Source of the DNA: Prostheceraeus crozeri
Taxonomy: Eukaryota > Platyhelminthes > Polycladida > Euryleptidae
Direction of reading: 5' to 3'
Length of the DNA stretch: 64,000 nucleotides
NCBI GenBank assembly: GCA_907163375.1
Contig: CAJQUW010005746.1
Span: 62,001 to 126,000, forward strand
In this document: positions 20,041-32,690 of the stretch, in pieces
How the letters are laid out: each line of letters begins with the position of its first letter
How positions within the stretch are numbered: the first letter of the stretch is position 1
Position numbers and translations under genes: made by a program
Notes under the pieces: model-generated
Told to the model about the DNA's origin: nothing
Database searches by the model: none
The model's input: only the letters and a program-made list of their open reading frames with translations

Positions 20041-20885
20041 TTATATTAAATGGTTGAGGAAGAGCCAAGGTTTTAATGATGTTCCACTTTAATTATGATA
20101 TGATTAATTTCGGTTGCTATTCGTCAACCATCATCAGATAGAGGGAATTAAACATAAACGCAAAAGTCATGAATTCAAATTTCACATTAACATAGGAAAT
20201 AGGGGAGTAGACAAGAAATCTAGTAAAAAGTAAAAACTATGTTAACAAATTTCAGTAGAGAAAAGGAGGAATAGAAATATACGACAGAAAGTATTGGACT
20301 ACATTTTACCAATAGCAATAGTAATTGATCTGACTAGAAATATCACTATCAAAATATACAAAATACATAATATGCATACAAAAATAGAAAAGGAATGTAA
20401 TGTGAAAAATGACTTAATGACTTATGGTGAGATTTAGAAAAGATCGAATCACTAAATGAAGAGGAAGTCTTTGTAACATTCTAATTCCGTTTTGTTGTTA
20501 ATCATTGGTTTTAGTTTGTGAATGAACATTGCTTCTCGTAGGCGTAAATTGGTTTCATCTCGGTCATAGGCAAGTCTTATCTAACAATAGAACAATGAAA
20601 ACATGCAACATACAAAATTGTCCAATAAATGATAACAAAATCTGCTGTCGCAAGAATGTGATCTACCAACTTACTTGTGAGAAATGCAATGGATTTTACA
20701 TCGGAAGCACCATCAGAGAACTACACATCAGATGCAGAGAACATAGGAACAATACTAACTCGTCACTAAACAAACATCTTCGATTATGTAAAACTTACAA
20801 CTTTCCAACTACTCATTCTCTTCCCCAACTTCATCACGATCTTCCATCGTCTCCATCACCTCGAACTTCTACCTCCACCACTTGA
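20041..20885. mobile_element. Penelope-like fragment with inverted 3' part and hammerhead
   Basis: Two parts of one PLE in opposite orientation. On the plus strand, 20590-20820 encodes the cysteine linker and start of GIY-YIG (CEKCNGFYIGSTIRELHIRC). On the minus strand, about 20570-20456 encodes the end of the same domain (DETNLRLREAMFIHKLKPMI) and is followed by the 3' UTR and a tail at 20137-20108 with CTGATGA, stem GGTTG/CAACC, GAAA. The split falls near 20570. Broken. Confidence 0.65.
20098..20145 (-). ncRNA. Hammerhead-like motif in a PLE tail
   Basis: Minus strand: CTGATGA (20137-20131), stem II GGTTG/CAACC with loop ACGAATAG, GAAA (20111-20108), then a loopless ATTAAT stem III and C at the cleavage position. 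Stem I is weak (three pairs, TAT/ATA), so activity is uncertain. Confidence 0.55.
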
Positions 20886-23279
20886 AACATATCCGGACAC
20901 TCCTCTTTTCTCCCTCTTCTACTGCCCCAAGCCTGACGCACCACCTTCTCGTTCATTAGTGGATCCCACACAAATCCAGGCTCTTGAAGGATCTAAAAAG
21001 AAAAAATGTTGCAATGGAAAGTCTTTAAGAGAATTGATTTTAATTTCAAAAGAAGTAACTTTGAAGCTCTGAATATTATAAAAAAAACAGTGTAATAGAA
21101 ATATAATTTAAATATGACATATACAGTTCTGCAATCAATCATGACTTATCCAATACTGATTCAGTTTAGATGAGTCAGACTGAGTTTGCGTACTTTTTCT
21201 GATGTGCGCATTTATCGGAAGCATTTTAATTAATTAATTTACCGGAAGGCAATTTATCTATGTGTGCTATACATACTGTCGATTGATCTCTGATCAACAG
21301 TTTAAATGTCTTAATCTTCGCTTCATGGTAGAAGTAAACTGACAATGCAATCAGAAGGAAATTACGCACGTGATGACTTCAAGACAATAATATGCGTAAA
21401 TAACGGCAATCATTCATCATCGCATGCCCTTAGAACCTGAACAGCTCTGATTTCTCTATCCTGCGCGTAGCAGGTCGTTCTCCATCGTCGGCCCATGGCA
21501 TAGACAGAAGGATGCACGTCTGCATGCACTTTTATGGCTGGAGGTGTAGAGAGGTCAAGCTTTGATGCACTACGTCAGACGGACACAATTAATAGAGCTA
21601 TACGAGTACATGTACATTCATTGTGAGATTTTTGACATTCACTAGAAGCAATCAGAACTGACATCATATCACATAATCAACTTTGATGTTGAATTACACA
21701 GTATCACGCAGCCTACCCATCTTACCCATCTACCCACTTAAAATGCATGAAATATCAATGCTGACCATTTTCACATTAGTAACACACGTTCAATAATTTT
21801 GAATGACTTAATGATAGTTCCAGGTGTGTTAAGAACGTCTGAAGTGGAAGAATTTTGCAAGTCGCTTTATTGCAGAGCCGAATACAAGTATTTGCTCTAA
21901 TAGTGTAAGTATTACTCGCAGCTCAGATAAAATTATTTGAGCTGTAATTAAGCTTGCGTGATAAATGCGATTAATCATAATTAACCTAGATTTTAAACTA
22001 ATTGCGATATAGAAGACCTGTTGGGTCCAGCCCACAGAGCAAGACACATGACAATTTTGAATGATTTTCGTCGGATACATGAACAGTGTGATAAAGATCT
22101 CACACCAAATCATTCAACTGTAAGCCATCTACTTGCATTGCAGTCATAGTTATAATGAAAGCTCAGATTTTCACTTGTCCACGACTTGTCAGAACTTTCA
22201 TTTTCATCCGATAGGCATCCAACTGCACACTTAAGTGTACCTCAATAGATGTATTATTGCGCTGCATTTCATCACCATACATAAATGCGTCAACGTCCTC
22301 CAAATTCGGTGAGGTGAGTGATCGAGAAAATCAGGATGATTTTCATCGAAGTCTATATCTATAATAGTAGACTAGATTGATTCAAAGCTTTTTCCTTCAC
22401 TGAGTGTATATAGTCGATTTCTATTGCGAAACAATTGTAGACTTGAGATGCAGGCCAAACTCGCTTTTATATTTTACGTCTTTATCGGCATCGATGGAGA
22501 TAGAATTATCAATGATTGATACATTAATTCAATTAACGAATATTAAACGGGAATATTCACACATATGAACACGGCATGATCCACTGAGCAATAAACGATG
22601 GCTATAGCACACATTGGTAGACCGCAAGCATATAGTGAAGGTCTACATAAGAATTTTTGACCGGTGTCTATTTTGTGACAGAGTGATCATTTTGAAGTAC
22701 TGGCAGTGTAGCAACATATGAATACTTTGTATTTATGCTCAACCCTGTCTTTGTATGTTGATGAACTTCCTATTATTTGAAAATATCACCACTATAAGCA
22801 ACCAAACGAATAAAAAATCCTCACATTAAGAACCCCAAATACCAACTTACAGGACAGCCCAGGATTATATTCTCACAAATGAAACACGTGAAACTCGTAA
22901 AACAGCCAAATACGTGCACTTAAAATTATTTGCATAAAAATCGAGTCTACACAAAATGCAGCTGACTGAAAATATTGTGGGGACATATGAAGGTCCTTCA
23001 GGACTTAAAGTAACAGTTAAAATTTGAATATATATATATTGATAAATATTCATGCTTGCTTTTGTGTAACATACTGCACTTAATCACGATTGTATACAGC
23101 GAGGAATTTAAGCATAGTTCTTTTGAAATGAATGTGTGTATATTTCATGAGAATGCTTCGCATAGCATGTATACATGAAGTAATGTAAGTTTAGGTTTGA
23201 TTTTACTTGATGTATACTGGCAGCTTGGTGTTATAACAGTGAATCTCAAAGCAGCGAACAGTACAAGTTCATATTCGAG
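20886..23279. other. No gene seen
   Basis: About 2.4 kb without a recognisable domain or a structured element. Open frames are short. Confidence 0.4.
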
Positions 23280-23281
23280 TA

Positions 23282-24067
23282 CAGTAGAACCCACTTATGA
23301 CGGACTCGGTTATAACGAACTCCTCTTGCAGGCACGGACAAAAATTCCTATTATGTCTATATAAAATGCCTCGGTTATAACGTACTCGGATATAACGTAC
23401 TACTCGGATATAGCGAACTCTTTTCAAAGGTCCACAGAGCAAATTTTGATTTTTTACAACGTACTTAGGGATGAAACTACTTAAGTATTCTGAATCATCG
23501 AAACGAAGCTGACACGATTCTACAATGACTTGCTGCGTTTGATGATGGCAGCAACAGCTCTTGTCATGGACTCGGAGGAGGACAACTTTTGAGTGTCGAA
23601 TCCGTCCAATGAGCAATCGATAGAAGTGAACTGGAATTAAGACATTGTCTGTGATGGTGTCTTCTTAACGCGTCACTGCTGTTCCATTGAATTTTCATCT
23701 GAGACTTGTTTTTTAGTCATTCAGATTTTTAGATTCATGTTCAGAATATTGCATATTTTTTCTTACACAATAGGAAATTGTTAAGACACTATGCTGTTTT
23801 CTCGAGTAGGCATGATCATACATGTAGGGCCAGGGCATACAAATAAATGCACATTACATGTACATGTATTTATGGTGATGCATAGTGATAATTAGCTGGT
23901 CATGCTGGATAGGACCTTGCTATTGCAATTGACAACTTAATTTGGTGCAGAGGTAGGCTTCAATACTTCTTATACAACTTGTTCTTGCACACCTCGGATA
24001 CAACATCTCGGATATAACGTACCAATTTTTTAGGTCCCTTGAAGTACGTTGCAAGTGGGTTCTACTG
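23282..24067. mobile_element. Tigger/pogo-like non-autonomous element
   Basis: 786 bp with inverted termini CAGTAGAACCCACTT and a TA on both sides (23280-23281 and 24068-24069). The subterminal regions repeat CGGATATAACGTAC-type units at both ends. The terminal sequence fits TcMar-Tigger elements. No transposase domain is visible inside, so it is a deletion derivative or MITE. Confidence 0.8.
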
Positions 24068-24069
24068 TA

Positions 24070-25790
24070 TAAGAAACATCGAAATTTCAAAATATCGAAA
24101 TATAGAAATAGCGTACTATGCAATGCACGAGTCTTGTGCAGAACTAAGTACATAATCGTATTAGCATTTCATCTCAACATTTTAATTAGGCCATGTTTCC
24201 TTTAGTCTACATGTAGTTGTTGATTTTTTATACAAATGTGTTTCCTTTAAGGGAACAGCAATGCAAAAAATGTACCCTTAAAATAATCCTGTAGCAAAAT
24301 GAAGTAGGATCGACATGGTCCATAACTAGGTTATGTGAACCAAAACTCCAAAGTAAGTAAAAGTGGAAGTTTGAAAAGCACAAGCTGATCAATAACCGAT
24401 TTTTTATAAAAGCAAAGAAATAAAGACAATGTCGTCATACTATTAAAAAGAAAGATTTCGAGATAGAATTACGTTTGCGGTAAACTACGTTATGATAGTT
24501 TTATGGAAAAGGGTGTCATGTCTCATGAATCATTAAAGAATTAAGAGCGGAATGAAGATCTTATGTAAACTGTACGTGTAAGGTGGCAGCAGACAACAAA
24601 AACTTGTGAATGAGTACAGACAGGTAAAGAACAGCTATCTGCTAATGCAACCAACTGATTCAGGCAAATGTAAATTTGTAAGTCAAATGCGTGTGCATAG
24701 TGGGCTCCATTCCTTTTGAACGAGCATTTAGCTAATTTTTCGGTGCAATAATTTCTAGGTAACAAGTCAGAATCAAGGCTCAATAATGATAGGAAATAGA
24801 CCACAACAATTTTAAAGAGCAATTGGCATATACCGAAGATAGCAAAGAAAAGTCATAAAAGTTACAATACGCACTCGGTAACTTTCTTCAAGGACTCCCA
24901 TTCCGCATCTCTGGAGTCAAATACGGCCTTCGGATCGTTGAATGTTGTGCAGAAGTTCCACTGAGATGGAGATGTTGGACATTTATTTATTTCGCTGCAT
25001 TTATAATGTACATCAATCATTCTATACGAATACGAGCAACTTATTAATCAGGGCCTTATCCTGTGGGGGTGTGGGAATTCTGTGCGTATACCCACAGGTT
25101 TTTCTGTGGATATGGGGTGAGGATTCAAATATCAATCCCCACGGCAACCCTGAAGTATGGGGGCAAGAATGCGACATGGATGCTTGACATTTGAAATTCT
25201 GCTTAGGCCTATTTCATCCTGAAGTTCACTATGCTTATATTTTCATTTCTGTTAATAGTGATTGAGGCGGCTTCAGTATAAAAAGATCGTTGTTTTAGGT
25301 ATACCTACACAAAATAATTGTTTATATTCATATAAGAAGGTACTGATAATGACAATGTGAAGCAATATACCAGCAGAAAATTCATGCTGTGGATGTCAAC
25401 GAAACCACAATAAAACTGAGTTATATTTAAGGCTAGAAACCTGGATTCCAAAATAAGATTATGATCGCGCCCCTGCATGCGTATTAGAAACAAAAAGCAT
25501 TGAATTTTTTAATGTAACATCAGATTTACTGTTGACGATGTCAATGTTAATAACTGTGAGCGAACTTTTCCGTCCCCAGCCAAATCACTCGAAAAAGAAA
25601 GTGACTGAGGTTAAGGCTAATAGACTCCATAAAAAAATAAATGAATAAATGAACCTTGTTTATACTCAGAAGCACAATAGGCACAGAGCCTTTCTTCCAT
25701 GTGGCCGAGTTCCATTTATCCCACTCTCATTCTTTTTGTGCTGAATGCTTAGCAAGAATGCATAGTGTACCTATTTTTAAAAGTCTTAGT
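24070..25790. other. No gene seen
   Basis: No domain or structured repeat recognised. Confidence 0.4.
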
Positions 25791-25795
25791 TTTGA

Positions 25796-25863
25796 CCCGA
25801 CTAAGGTTTGAACCATGGTCTCCCGGACGCAGAGCGAACACTCTACCACAAGGCCACAGTGCC
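25796..25863 (-). repeat. tRNA-derived SINE head
   Basis: Minus strand: GTGGCCTTGTGGTAGAGTGT as A-box region and GGTTCAAACC as B-box, about the right distance apart. Head type is like the SINE at 5.6 kb but no hammerhead follows within 60 bases. Confidence 0.5.
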
Positions 25864-25939
25864 ATAAAGTAAAAACTAAAGTCAATAAGACATGCAATGT
25901 CTGACTTCCGATGATGCTACTGACTATGATTTCGGGTAA

Positions 25940-26380
25940 GCGCATGTCCTACTTGTCCCCTCTCCGGTAATCGCCACTGATTGAGTCACGTTGCTGTCTA
26001 TCATTTGCCCCTATTGGCTTATCAGAAACATAGCCTATTTGCTGACATATTTGCCCAGACATTGTCTCATAATTCGTATGCGTGTGTGTGTGCGTGTGTT
26101 TAGATTAGAGCTGAGATCTGAACGGAAAATTAAAATCAAAGCATCGACGTTACTCAGGATGTCAAGGTAGATCCAAATCTGCAAAACTGTGAGTTGTGAC
26201 TTCTTTTCATTGTACAACATTAGGCTATCAGTTTGATAAATAATCTCACATTAATAAATTAATAATTCGACATAGAATGATGTTAACATACCCCCGTATA
26301 AATCAGAAGGATTGTCCCCCGCTCAGATTTCATTTCGGGGGATGGGGTCCCCCTTGTCCCCTCTTGGCTACGCCACTGTC
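25940..26380. repeat. Two hAT-like right ends
   Basis: Two similar terminal sequences in the same orientation, GTCCCCTCTCCGG...GCCACTG ending near 25979 and GTCCCCTCTTGGC...GCCACTG ending near 26378. CACTG is the reverse complement of a CAGTG hAT end. Matching left ends were not found. Confidence 0.35.
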
Positions 26381-27179
26381 ATTGCTGTTTGCGGCACAAT
26401 GATGTCTAACTTATTGATACAGGAAATTTGTAGTAAAAGTCAGATTCACGCTTGTGCATTATCTTTTGATACATACTATAAAACGCATTTGTATTATATT
26501 AAATCTTTTGTAGTCCTTAAAGTTAACATTTAACGCAAAAACAGCATCAGCTCATCTTTATCGATTTTCGAGAAAGAGATCAACCGAGAGTCGTTTATTG
26601 ATTTCGAAATATTAAAAACTCATGATTTGACAGAATCAAAAAAATTATAAGCTATCCCTGCTTTTTTAGACAATTTATTCAGCTAAAACATTCAAATAGT
26701 AAAATCCCGACGGTTAATTTCGCTAATGGACGAGTGAGAGTATCGCTAATAAATTCAAGGAAGTTGAAAGAATAAAGTCATGTTAATGAAAAGGTGTTAC
26801 AGGGTGTTGGAGGGGGGGAGAAGTATATATCTATGGGATTTAGCGAATCTAACAGTCTATTGTATGTACAAGATCTTTCCTTATCAATCTTATTAATTCT
26901 TTCGCTGGCTTGCAGGCTTAAAGACCCAGTCCGCCCAAATTTACCTAACGTTTTTTCACGCAATCATGTTAATTCCCTATGTGGTGAATCTGTCTACACG
27001 CTCTGACAAACGACTGTACCGTGGATCAGCTTGCAATCGCTGTTTCTTTCTCGAGTGATGACGTCACTAGTGGAATCACCCGCCGGCTGCCGTGAAAGTC
27101 TCTACAGCTCTGCATCAAAGTGAAATCTCTCTTCTCGTTTGTTAGCAAAGCTCCTTGATCATCATCCTAAGTGTGAAAC

Positions 27180-27398
27180 ATGCCTCAGTCCTGTACAGTT
27201 TTTGGGTGCAACACAAATAAGAAAATTCACCCAGATCTGAATTTCTTTTCAATACCCGAAAAACACTCTGACATCCGAAGACAGTGAGTGGATCTGAGTG
27301 ATCTCCAGAGAAAATTTCACAAAAAACTCGAACACAAAAAATTTGCGAAAAATTCACGAATAAATCAACATATAGCCGTGACAAAAGGCAATTTGCAT
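27180..27398 (+). pseudogene. THAP zinc-finger N-terminus
   Basis: Starts MPQSCTVFGCNTNKKIHPDL and continues FFSIPEKHSDIRRQ, the standard THAP opening (MPxxC...GC...FxxxP...RRQW). The Trp codon after RRQ is TGA, and the frame then continues for about 35 residues. THAP domains bind DNA in P-element and Kolobok transposases. Only the first half of the domain is seen; the later Cys/His pair is not evident, perhaps because it lay on a further exon. Confidence 0.65.
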
Positions 27399-27699
27399 TA
27401 GAATTCAAATAATCCAAGACAATAATCTAACATATGTACTGCAAATCCATGCATTGTATAATGTATTATAAAATATGGCCAGAAGCCAAAGAAGGACAGG
27501 CTATCAGCACGTTGAAAAGCATGCATTTATAGAAATAAACTAAATGTGATGAACAGTTTTCACGATCATATTCGTACTCAGCACCTCAAAATATCCTTTT
27601 CCCACTTATTTTTTTAATACATTAAAAACTTTAAATCGATTTTTTTGGGTAGTGTTATAAATTTATTTAATTGTTGTACAAAGGACGTAAATATGATAT

Positions 27700-28130
27700 T
27701 TACATCGCAGTATCAGAATCATGAAAAGAAAACCCCTTGTATTTCATTTCTGGGTCAGGATATGCCTTTCTGATAGCTATAACCACACATGATGGAATGA
27801 CTAGACGATTATGACGGCCCAAACTCCTGTTGTATATCCAATGCACAAAATTACAGTAGGCTGTATGTCGGTAAAGCTCTGGTGTTCGCTGATCTGCACC
27901 GGGTGCTTTTGCCAAAAAAGTAGTGCGCATAGCGGTGGACATGTCTAGCACTCCCTGATTCAAGCAAGTAGATTGAAAATCAGAGTTATAAGTGATACAT
28001 CCATTATAGCGTTTTTGAAGGCATAGATAGCTTCACAGTTCGGACATAAACACCATGACGATAATGTCAATAACCGCCGCTCGTCTAGACAAATCACTTG
28101 AGGATGCATGTCCTCTTCAGTCTCTTCAGT
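27700..28130 (-). pseudogene. P2RX7 C-terminal-like domain fragment
   Basis: The minus strand encodes STCLNQGVLDMSTAM, ELYRHTAYCNFVHWIYNRSL, RHNRLVIPSCVVIAIRKAYP and a KYKGFSF end, the pattern of the cytoplasmic ballast domain of P2X7 receptors. This cysteine-rich domain occurs alone or in transposon-linked proteins in many invertebrates. A preceding WCLCPNCEAIYAF segment (near 28060) carries two of the expected cysteines in another frame, so there is at least one frame change. No channel portion is present. Confidence 0.6.
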
Positions 28131-28906
28131 TGGATGAGCGACACCTGCTTCAGAATACGCGCCTTTTGTTTTCCTTGACACTTTACTGGGCTCAAACGCA
28201 TACCCAGTTATTTCTTTATCTGTAATAAAATGACAACAATTATTCATAGATTTATTAATGAGAATGAGATCAGGCTTTCAAGTGAGTATTTTTTTCATTT
28301 TCATTTATTTATGTCCTTATTTTGTAAAAGTGTTATTCATATTCATGTTCATGCGTAATCTAATATCTGAATAGAATCTAATAATCTAATATATTATCTG
28401 AACATCTAATATGTGAAATATCGTGAAATTATATCATCTGGTATCAATAAATGCGATAAACATTTATCATCTTCATCGCGTTCATTAGTTCATTTCGCCT
28501 TATACATTCAGTTCATCGCTAATTCGTAGTTCTGACAAATTCGCAAATGATGATGTACTAATGCAAAATATGAAAATTTGGGCATTGTCCTGACTCTGTA
28601 TTATAAATCTACCGCACCAAAATGAAACAGGATCACTTTCTTTAGAAACTGCCAGTATCGATTGCTTGGCGATTCCGCTTGCTGTTTCAGCGTCAGCAGG
28701 GGGCGAGTCCGCTACTGATATCAATAGGCTGTACTGTTGTCTGCTCCTTTGACTTCCCCGAATGACGTCACGAAAATACTTTCATCGGCTCCGTGTGTGT
28801 TAATGCATCTCGATACGAACGAATGAATATGTACACAGTTCCTTAAACATCATGAGCTATCTAAACAGGGTAACATGAAAAATTGGGCGGACTGGGTCTT
28901 TAAGAA

Positions 28907-29905
28907 TGAATAACTTACTTACGTCATTTGTGAATGAAATCCATGATGTCTGAATGGAAAACGAAGTCATCTTTTACTGCGATAATAATAAATTTCATGA
29001 CCTTCAATGTTTTAATGTCAGAATACGTCAAAATGACATCATCGAATCCTGCTACACGCGATGTTCTGAAAAATTAGTTGGAACATATGCACATTCTCTG
29101 CTTAATGACAGTTAGATGAAAGTTCTAAAGGATAGTAAAAAGTGAATTTCTATGAACACCAAAATTGCAGATCTTTTAACTGTCATTTTGTTGGTCTCAA
29201 TTTTTTCAATTTTTTAAGTTGGTTGAAAAGTTTTAGGTACTTCTCTTTCCCCCCCACATTTTTCAAGTTTTCCAAAATCATCAAATTTCGTCAAATTCTG
29301 TCACTGAGTGACACTACAATACGACTGAGAAGTCTTACTTGAACCCTGGGATGAAGGATTGGTCCCTTGGATACTCAGTTAGAATACAAGGTACAGCTGT
29401 GATCATGAACTTCGTGTGATTGTTGTCTACAGACAAATGACGAGCAGTTGTCTAATTCTGAGGCTGTAAATGTTCTACAAGTCAGATAAGAGGAGTTTTA
29501 CACACTCAATGCTATGCCATGTCAGTGAGAACAGGTAGGAGCAAGAGAATCTCGTTGACGATGCAACACTTCCGGGTGTCAACAACAGAAAGTGGGGGGG
29601 GGGAGAATAGAAGTACCAAGTTTTAAATTGTCTCCCAGTAGCGGTGTAAGAAGTCAGAGCTCATCGTGTTATAATTCACTTGTATCCACAGTTGTGAGAC
29701 TGTCAGGCATGAAAAGTGCTACTTCTTTGCAAGTGTGATGGAGCACATTGAATCGATTTCTATGTGCTGAAGCTATAACTTGAAAAATTCAACAATTATG
29801 TTAAAAAATGAATGAGTTTCGATCATAGAGGTATTTTAACTTTGTTCCCTGATTCTTAACGGTAAGATCAACATTTCATTAATTAGAAAATCCATCTGAA
29901 CTGCA
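28907..29905. other. No gene seen
   Basis: Short frames only; a G-rich run near 29593-29605. Confidence 0.4.
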
Positions 29906-29907
29906 TC

Positions 29908-32510
29908 ACCCGTGTTCAGACAGAGCGCGGTTGCACGGCCATTTTCTGCCGAGCTAAATGGCTTCTCGGTTTCTATCATTACACTCAGTTCAAAACCGCT
30001 GTGCTCTCAAATGGATCTGAAAAAAACATTTCAGATGATTTTCAGAAAAAACGTTTTGATTCTGATTACAAAATGAATAATGCGATCGCGTTCTCCATAA
30101 AATTTCAATTTAACCGAAGTCCGTTTCGGTAATTTTGGTCAAGTATTGAGAAAACTAGATCAAAGAAATCTTTTGATTACAAACCTCATACTTTAATTGT
30201 GGGGGGGGCTGCATTTAATAGACGCTTATTACCAAGTGTGTATTTTACTGTGAAATAAGCTGATAGAGAATTCCGAAATAATGACATCTCCTCACGGTAT
30301 TACAATGTTTCTATCAAAAGCCTGATATTTTTGAATGTTCTTACGAAATCAATCCCGGTAGAACTCTAAAAACGCTCTCCAAAATTTACACGGTACCACA
30401 CAGTAGTGCTTATCTTAGTTATCTACGGTCATCACATTATAAATAGGCTAATGACTTTCATCATGCTTGAATAATGAAAGTGTAAAACACCTGTGGACTT
30501 TGAAGGTGCTGCGAACGTCAGCCATCCAGTTAGAGGACTACTCAGGTTCGATTCCTGGTAGGGGCTCTCTGTTTTCATGATTGCATTGTTTGATTAAGGC
30601 GATCTAAATACGAGTTTTTATATATTCCTGTGGACCAGTGGCGGGCGCGATTCTGAATGTTTTGAGATTATAGACATAATAAAACCATTGGGTTTAAGTC
30701 TTACTTTGAGATACGGTGACTAGAAGTTTCCAGTTAATCTAGCTAACATTATTTCTCATTTCCAAACCATTCTTCATTAAAAGTGTGATTATTTCCAAAA
30801 TTGAGAGCATGTGACACTCATAGTTTATTTAGACTGACATTGTAACAAACCTATCAATCAATACGGTTCTCTATTTATAAATGCTTGGGAAAACAGCGTA
30901 ATAAATCAGAACAAGGCAACAAGGAATGAAAAGTCTTGATAGTCTATTGGCAAGATTGTACTGCAAGGGCTGCATCGTACTATGAAGTATCTTATTAACA
31001 TTTTTATTTTCCAGTCTTGTTTCTTTTAATCTCTTGGTCTTTATCTATCAGATTTCATCGAACATAGCTGTAGGAGCGTAAGGATTTGCAGTTTCTTCTA
31101 TTAGCCCTGAGATAAGCATAATTGTGCATCAATTCAATCACACTATTGGGCATATGACGTTTGCAAAACATCGGCAAATCTAATAGACAGATGTTCTAAG
31201 ACTTGAACAGTTCCAAGCACAAAATTCTATGACAGCCTTAGATGCTGCGTTTCACCTTACAATGTTTCCTCAGTACGGCTCGGAATGGCCAAGACTAGCT
31301 CAAAATATCTAGAATTGGCACTCTATAATCTTTATGATTATCAGCCGCTCGCCATAGCCAGGATAGATAAACACAGAACATCCCGTTATGTTGTGTAGTC
31401 CCTTGCTCAACCATTTCAGATATTTTAAGCTACCTTAGGCAATTCCGGGCCGTCTACTGCTGCCATGGATTTTTGTGTTTTGTGCTTCAATAGGTCTGAG
31501 GACGTATTTCTTTTCTATGTACAGGTAAACAGGAGATCTAGAATCTCCGTAATTGGAAAATCTGCAAGGGCAATTGTGTTCATAGTGTACACATTAAATG
31601 CAATCATTGTTATCAATGTACGAGTATTTATATGATTGCAATGCGGAGATATAATATCATAGGGACCTACTATGTTTGACTGCCTTGACACCATGTAGGC
31701 CTATGATTCGCATAGGCCCTAAATGCTGCACGGCCAGGGCGAACGTGTTTAATGATATGTGGGGAACTGCCACTGAGATTTCACACTCTTGTCTAGCCAT
31801 ACATGATCTCAGGAGCGAGCACCCGCGCATTGCAATTATCTCAAACGATGAAAGAGTGAATAGAAGCATTGCTTTATCAAGGAAATTAATCAAGGAAATT
31901 TAATTGAGAAGTCGCATTGCAAAAAATCGCACGATTTCAGGTCATTCAAAATCGCGCAATTGATTCCATCGCACGATTAATTACCTAAGTCATTATTTAC
32001 GATTGTACTCGATCTACCGAACCGATTCATGTGATCTACACTGCAAATAAATCGCAGCAATATAATGAATCCGATGAGCATAGGGATTTCTTTATTTCAC
32101 AAATTTTAATTATTTATGATCAGAGTGTCATTTTCACTTTCAAAGTTAACAAAATATCGGCATGTGATTGGGTCTTCAATTGCGCGATTACTTTGCTCAT
32201 TGAAATGGAGTTATCCAGCAATTTTTATAAATTTTATATTTTCAAAGTGCTCGTAACATTGTCATAATGAATATATAACTTTTCATTTGATCTGATATGC
32301 TTCTGAGGAGAACATACTGTGATATTCAATCTCCTACTACCGCAGACACAACTCTTTTGAAGTTGAGGTGTTTCTTAGCATTCTTTGCATTTGTCTAAAA
32401 AAAGCTCTAAGCCGTCGCTAAAACCGTGTTCTGTCTGAACAACAGGTTTCTCTTCAATGATTGAGGGGACAAAACCGAAAAACCTCAGACCGTTCTCTGT
32501 CTGAACGGGC
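29908..32510. mobile_element. TIR-bounded element, superfamily unclear
   Basis: Imperfect inverted ends: ACCCGTGTTCAGACAGAG at left and GCCCGTTCAGACAGAGAACG (reverse complement) at right, with an additional inner copy near 32421-32445. No coding domain recognised in 2.6 kb and no clear target duplication. Confidence 0.45.
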
Positions 32511-32690
32511 CGTAAAGAGAAAACATTCAAAAGCATGCTCTAGTCGATCATTTTATGTTATAGAAGTCAGTTCTCTACATCATAGCAACAGTAACTGAAC
32601 TTTAATCATGAAGTTAGCTACAAACGAAATAGAAAACATAACAGAGAGATAGAGAATATTCGTGTAAATTGACAAAGAATGCTTCCTATA

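Larger units (their letters stand above)
26922..28899. mobile_element. Kolobok-like element with TTAA duplication
   Basis: 1978 bp with inverted termini AGACCCAGTCCGCCCAA and TTAA on each side (26918-26921 and 28900-28903). TTAA duplication and a THAP zinc finger are Kolobok traits. It contains a THAP remnant on plus and a P2RX7-type coding remnant on minus; no DDE transposase domain was recognised. Confidence 0.75.

Noticed and set aside
24942-25187. 81-codon plus-strand frame
   Set aside because: Composition and context look random; no domain.
30505-30575. tRNA-like B-box (GGTTCGATTCC)
   Set aside because: No acceptable A-box or cloverleaf around it; probably chance or a very old SINE.
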